Origin: Numida meleagris
Taxonomy: Eukaryota; Chordata; Aves; Galliformes; Numididae
Assembly (NCBI RefSeq): GCF_002078875.1
Contig: NC_034409.1
Span: 17,501,467 to 17,565,466 of the forward strand
Reading direction: 5' to 3'
Length of the DNA stretch: 64,000 bases
Of this stretch, positions 60,501 through 64,000 are shown piece by piece. The notes beneath the pieces are model-generated. The model was given only the letters and a program-made list of their open reading frames with translations, searched no databases and was not told the DNA's origin. The translations under genes were made by a program, and so were the position numbers. How positions within the stretch are numbered: the first letter of the stretch is position 1; every line of letters begins with the position of its first letter.

Positions 60501-61370
60501 TGAAAGAAATTAACATTAATAAGATAAAAAAAAGTGCTGGATATACTAAAGAAAAAAATTAAGTGATATTTCAGATGGATAATATTTTAATTTACTTCAG
60601 GGGAAATTTAATACTACAGTTTTACTATTAACCATGAATGACATGAAGGAAAGAAAAATTTTAGAACTTGAAATATAATTTAGCCTGTACAGATATTTAT
60701 GAGATGTTTTATAACCTATTGGAAGACTAGATATATTTACTGAAAAGCTCTTATGACCGTATTTTGTGTATCTGAATAACAAAAAAATGCTAAGAATATG
60801 ACTAAGATCTGTAAACATAAACACACAATGTTGTCAGAACCATGAGTTCTCTGTGATGTTGTCGTAACCAAATGGCTATGCAGTCTTATTAAAAGATACA
60901 TTTTTTTAGTAAAGCTATTCATAAACAATATGAATTTTATATGATGCTGTTTTCCTCAAATGTGAAACCTAATGAATAATTGATTTTTTTATACCTACTT
61001 GTTCTCAATTAGTTAATTTTATATGTTTTCAGATATTTCACTGTAGCGGAGTAGAGTTCTAAATATAATTTTTTTTTCTTAGAAAGTGTAATAGAATTGT
61101 GTCTAATGTCTTTATTCTTGGAAAGGTAAAATCAATAGGAATAGTTAACGTATGCAGTATTATTCACTTTTATAAACTCATGTCTTCTGCTCAGAAAGAT
61201 GACAGCTTTCTCCTCATCTTTGTCCTATTGTAGTAAGAACCATATTTAAAATAATTACACATTTTTGTTAAAAAACAAAATATTTAAATATTTTAATATA
61301 TTAAAATGTTAATGAATTTTATATTAAAATTTTACCTGTAAAATAACATTTCTGTTATGGGAGGGCACTG

Positions 61371-61470
61371 CTTGCCTTGCCTTGCCTTGTCTTGCCTTGC
61401 CTTCCCTTTTCCTTTTCCCTTCCCTTTTCCTTTCCCTTTCCATTTTCCTTTTCCTTTCCCTTCCCCTCTT
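61371..61470. repeat. (CCTTG)n grading into a CCTTT-type pyrimidine tract
   Basis: About 100 bp. It begins with six CCTTG-type pentamers (one CTTGT variant) and then becomes CCCTTTTCC-type sequence that is pure pyrimidine from 61401 to 61470 except for one A near 61442. Such polypurine-polypyrimidine tracts can form triplex (H-DNA) structures. Confidence 0.93.
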
Positions 61471-63939
61471 CAGACTTCTAAGAGCTATTACAATTCTTCA
61501 TCTATGAAAATATTCCCCTTTTTCTTTTAGTAGATGTAATGTCCAGTGTTTGACATGTTAATGCAATTTCCTTCCCAGTGAAAACATGTCTGTGTAATAA
61601 ATCTTTCATTTTCATCATACGATATGTAAAGAAACATACCTAATATAGCACTTTAGGATAAATGCATGATTTACACCAGCTGCAACAGTAAAACAGCTTT
61701 AAATCTGTCTTTTAGTAAGACTAAAAATTCATGTGTATGTAGTTTCTTAAGACCACAACTCTTTCCCTTATTCTCCTTTTCAAACATTCTTTCTCACACT
61801 TATCCTATGTAAGCTGTTCACATTGTTGCTTGTCTTCATAATAGTGCCTGCATTTAACTTTTCTCCTCTGGGATCTGAAAGATATTTTCTCTTTAAAATA
61901 TGTCCTCACCTGCAAAAAGTCTCTCTTCTAAAGTTTGGTGTCAGGCTTCTGAGTTCTTCTACAGCTCATAGTATTCTCAGTGCTTAAACATCTGAATAGA
62001 CAGAATTTTGATAATTTTAGAAGCCAAATGATGCAGATGTTACACTGACTGCAGTTTTTCAGATATTCATAAAGGTAGCTGATATTCTTATCTGCCTGTT
62101 TACATTCTTAAATCTGAAAAATTCTGAGCCTTAGTACTGATCTTCTCTGCTTAATCACATTGTACCTGATGGTTTTTTTTTTTTTTTTTATACCTATACA
62201 GGTAGTATATTCTCATTCTTCACTGTCAAGCTAAAATGTTTGGCATAAAGAATTACTATTGACTTTTCAATTGCAAAGTGGGATATGAGCATTAGGACAC
62301 ATTTTTTTATACTTTAGAGCCCTAAGTGCATACTGCTATTTACTCTCCAAAAAATATGAAACTGCTGTCTTTCTTTACAATGCAAAATAGCTGATTTAGT
62401 TAACTTACAGTTTCCGAAAGACAGAAGGGTTTGTATACAGTTACATTACATAATTTTCACGGAATATTTTTTCTTCATTTTCTTTGCCTCTGACAACTAC
62501 TGAGCTCCTCAACTCAATTGTATGAAAAATTTAGGCCTGAAAGATTTAATAGACTAGTGCTTTTCCAACAACTTTGGTGTAAGAGAGGACTCTGATCATG
62601 ATCATTTCACCTTTCACCCCACAAGAATGTAAAAGCACTAGTTGAAAAATATTTAGATGTTATATGCAGAGAAAAAAATAAGCCACAGGGAGAAATCAGC
62701 ATTCTGAAGCTCTAAATTAAATATTTTTTCTTAATTTAGTTGACCAAACTTTGCTTATCTTCCATACTGACCATGTGACATGATCTGAAACACTATTGGC
62801 ATACTCCAGCTATGGATGTAAGAAAATTAAGAATTATTTCCCATAGCTTTCATTCTGTTTTGAAAGAACAGAATCCTTTCTACATTAAAAAGAGAGATTC
62901 TCCACCTCCACAGTCTTAAATTTTCTGTTTAGGAGAGTAGTATTGTTCTTTGTTTCCTTTCCTAGATTAATAGCCAAGTCTGTAAAAGAAGGCCAATCTT
63001 CCTTGCCTTCATACTGTCACACTTTAGGATTTTTTTCAGCAGAGGACTGTGGTTGTGAAGGATGTGAGGGTAATATTCCTTTACCACACTTAAGGTTCAA
63101 AATTTGGGCTTATTGCTGATGGAGAGATTAATTTTAATCTAGAAATTACATACTCAGTTATTCTTTGAGTTTATGACCTAAGAAGTGGAGACAGTTTTTA
63201 CAGGTTTTGTTTTCTACTCCGAACAGGGTAAAAATTTACAACTCCACAGGTAGACACTAATCAATTCTTTCTGGAATATTCTGTCTAGTAATAGTCTTCT
63301 GTATGCTAGATGGTTTGTAGCTCAGATATTCTACAACATTATCATTAACGATAAGATCTCTTACAATTGTATTGATCTCATTTGTTTTAAGAGCCCAACT
63401 GAAACTGTTAAATTGATGTGTAAATATCTTCTTTATATAGTCAATAGAAAGAAAGGTGTATTGCTTCAAAGTAATTCACATTTCACTTAGTGTAAATGAC
63501 TTCTAAAAGAATCTATTAAAACCTGTTGAGTAGTGCTAATAAAGGGTCAGTGAGCACTTAAATTTTTAGTCTCAGGTGACATAAATTCAAGCCTGCATGC
63601 ACATAAGGTTCAAATTTCTACTACCTCTTGCTTTTGATAGTTACTATCTTCTCATATTGCCATTCTTACTGAGTAAGTAAAAATAGAAGCTATATGGCTG
63701 GATACAGTAAGATGCTATTGTTTTCATCCATTTCTTTATCCTTCTAGGATAAAGAAAATGAAAATTAATTCTAAAATATTATGCAAAGTGAGTGAAAGAG
63801 CTTCAGTATCATATCCAATTTATTATCAAGAGAGACTGTTGGGGATTACTACAAAAAAAAACATTCTGAGTATAGTGACAGGAGAAGGGGTCTCATTGTT
63901 CTGATGCTCAGACAAAACTTCATCATACACAGATTCCTT

Positions 63940-64000
63940 TATCTGATCTATCAAATAATATTATGGTGCTCTTTGTATCTGGTGTAGTTTCCATGGAAAT
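63940..64000 (+). mobile_element. Mariner-type DNA transposon (Galluhop-like), copy 3, cut by the window edge
   Basis: CTATCAAATAATATTATGGT at 63948 and TGCTCTTTGTATCTGGTGTA followed by GTTTCCATGGAAAT up to 64000 match the sense right-hand part of copy 2 (TGCTCTTTTTATCTG and GTTTCCATGGAAATAAAT at about 32370-32410) and, reversed, the left part of copy 1. The terminal inverted repeat should lie within the next 30 or so bases beyond the window. The left limit is unclear because similarity fades before about 63940, so the element may be truncated there. Confidence 0.75.

Larger units (their letters stand above)
57065..63939. other. Long unique AT-rich stretch, no gene seen
   Basis: About 6.9 kb. 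It holds a T/A low-complexity patch at 57520-57546, a C/T-rich tract at 61371-61470 and a T-run near 62172-62189. The segment at about 59030-59670 has even, non-repetitive composition and could be conserved non-coding DNA, which only a comparison with other birds can show. No gene is recognised. Confidence 0.55.

Overview
The window looks like an AT-rich gene desert, or the inside of a very large intron, from a bird. The case for a bird rests on many 5'-truncated CR1 LINE copies with the typical 3' tail (repeats of ATTCTATGA), internally deleted mariner copies of the Galluhop type (TIR motif GCTCCAAAAGTAATGCCTC), and several avian-type solo LTRs. The combination fits a galliform such as chicken, turkey or quail best, but this is an inference from repeat families. 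I found no host protein-coding gene, tRNA, rRNA or CRISPR array. The open frames outside repeats are short, often start at TTG or GTG rather than ATG, and show no domain I recognise.

Layout. 1-334: CR1 3' end running in from the left edge. 2433-2940: solo LTR of family A (minus). 2.9-12.7 kb: mostly unique AT-rich DNA with a small CR1 reverse-transcriptase scrap at 11.07 kb. 12.7-13.9 kb: a short CR1 tail, a minus-strand CR1 and a minus-strand mariner. 18.2 kb: CR1 (plus). 21.27-21.48 kb: 3' piece of an ERVL-type LTR (family C, minus). 23.76 kb: CR1 tail. 27.6-31.0 kb: an LTR cluster holding a complete class-II-like solo LTR (family B, 6-bp target duplication), an ERVL-type LTR scrap 47 bp after it, and a nearly full-length GC-rich family C LTR. 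31.9-32.4 kb: mariner (plus). 33.1 kb: CR1 (minus). 35.06-36.28 kb: the longest CR1, with a decayed reverse transcriptase. 42.4, 45.6, 48.2, 48.5 and 56.9 kb: further CR1 copies. 51.93-52.46 and 54.19-54.76 kb: two more family A solo LTRs in opposite orientations. 63.94-64.00 kb: right-hand part of a third mariner cut off by the window edge.

Nothing here forms a pathway or operon; the content is a record of retroelement and DNA-transposon insertion and decay. The best-supported observations are insertion footprints readable directly from the sequence: 5-bp target duplications around the three family A LTRs (two exact, one with a single mismatch), an exact 6-bp duplication around the family B LTR with three tandem 16-bp units just after its poly(A) signal, and TA dinucleotides flanking a mariner. 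I saw no convincing evidence of a new biological system.
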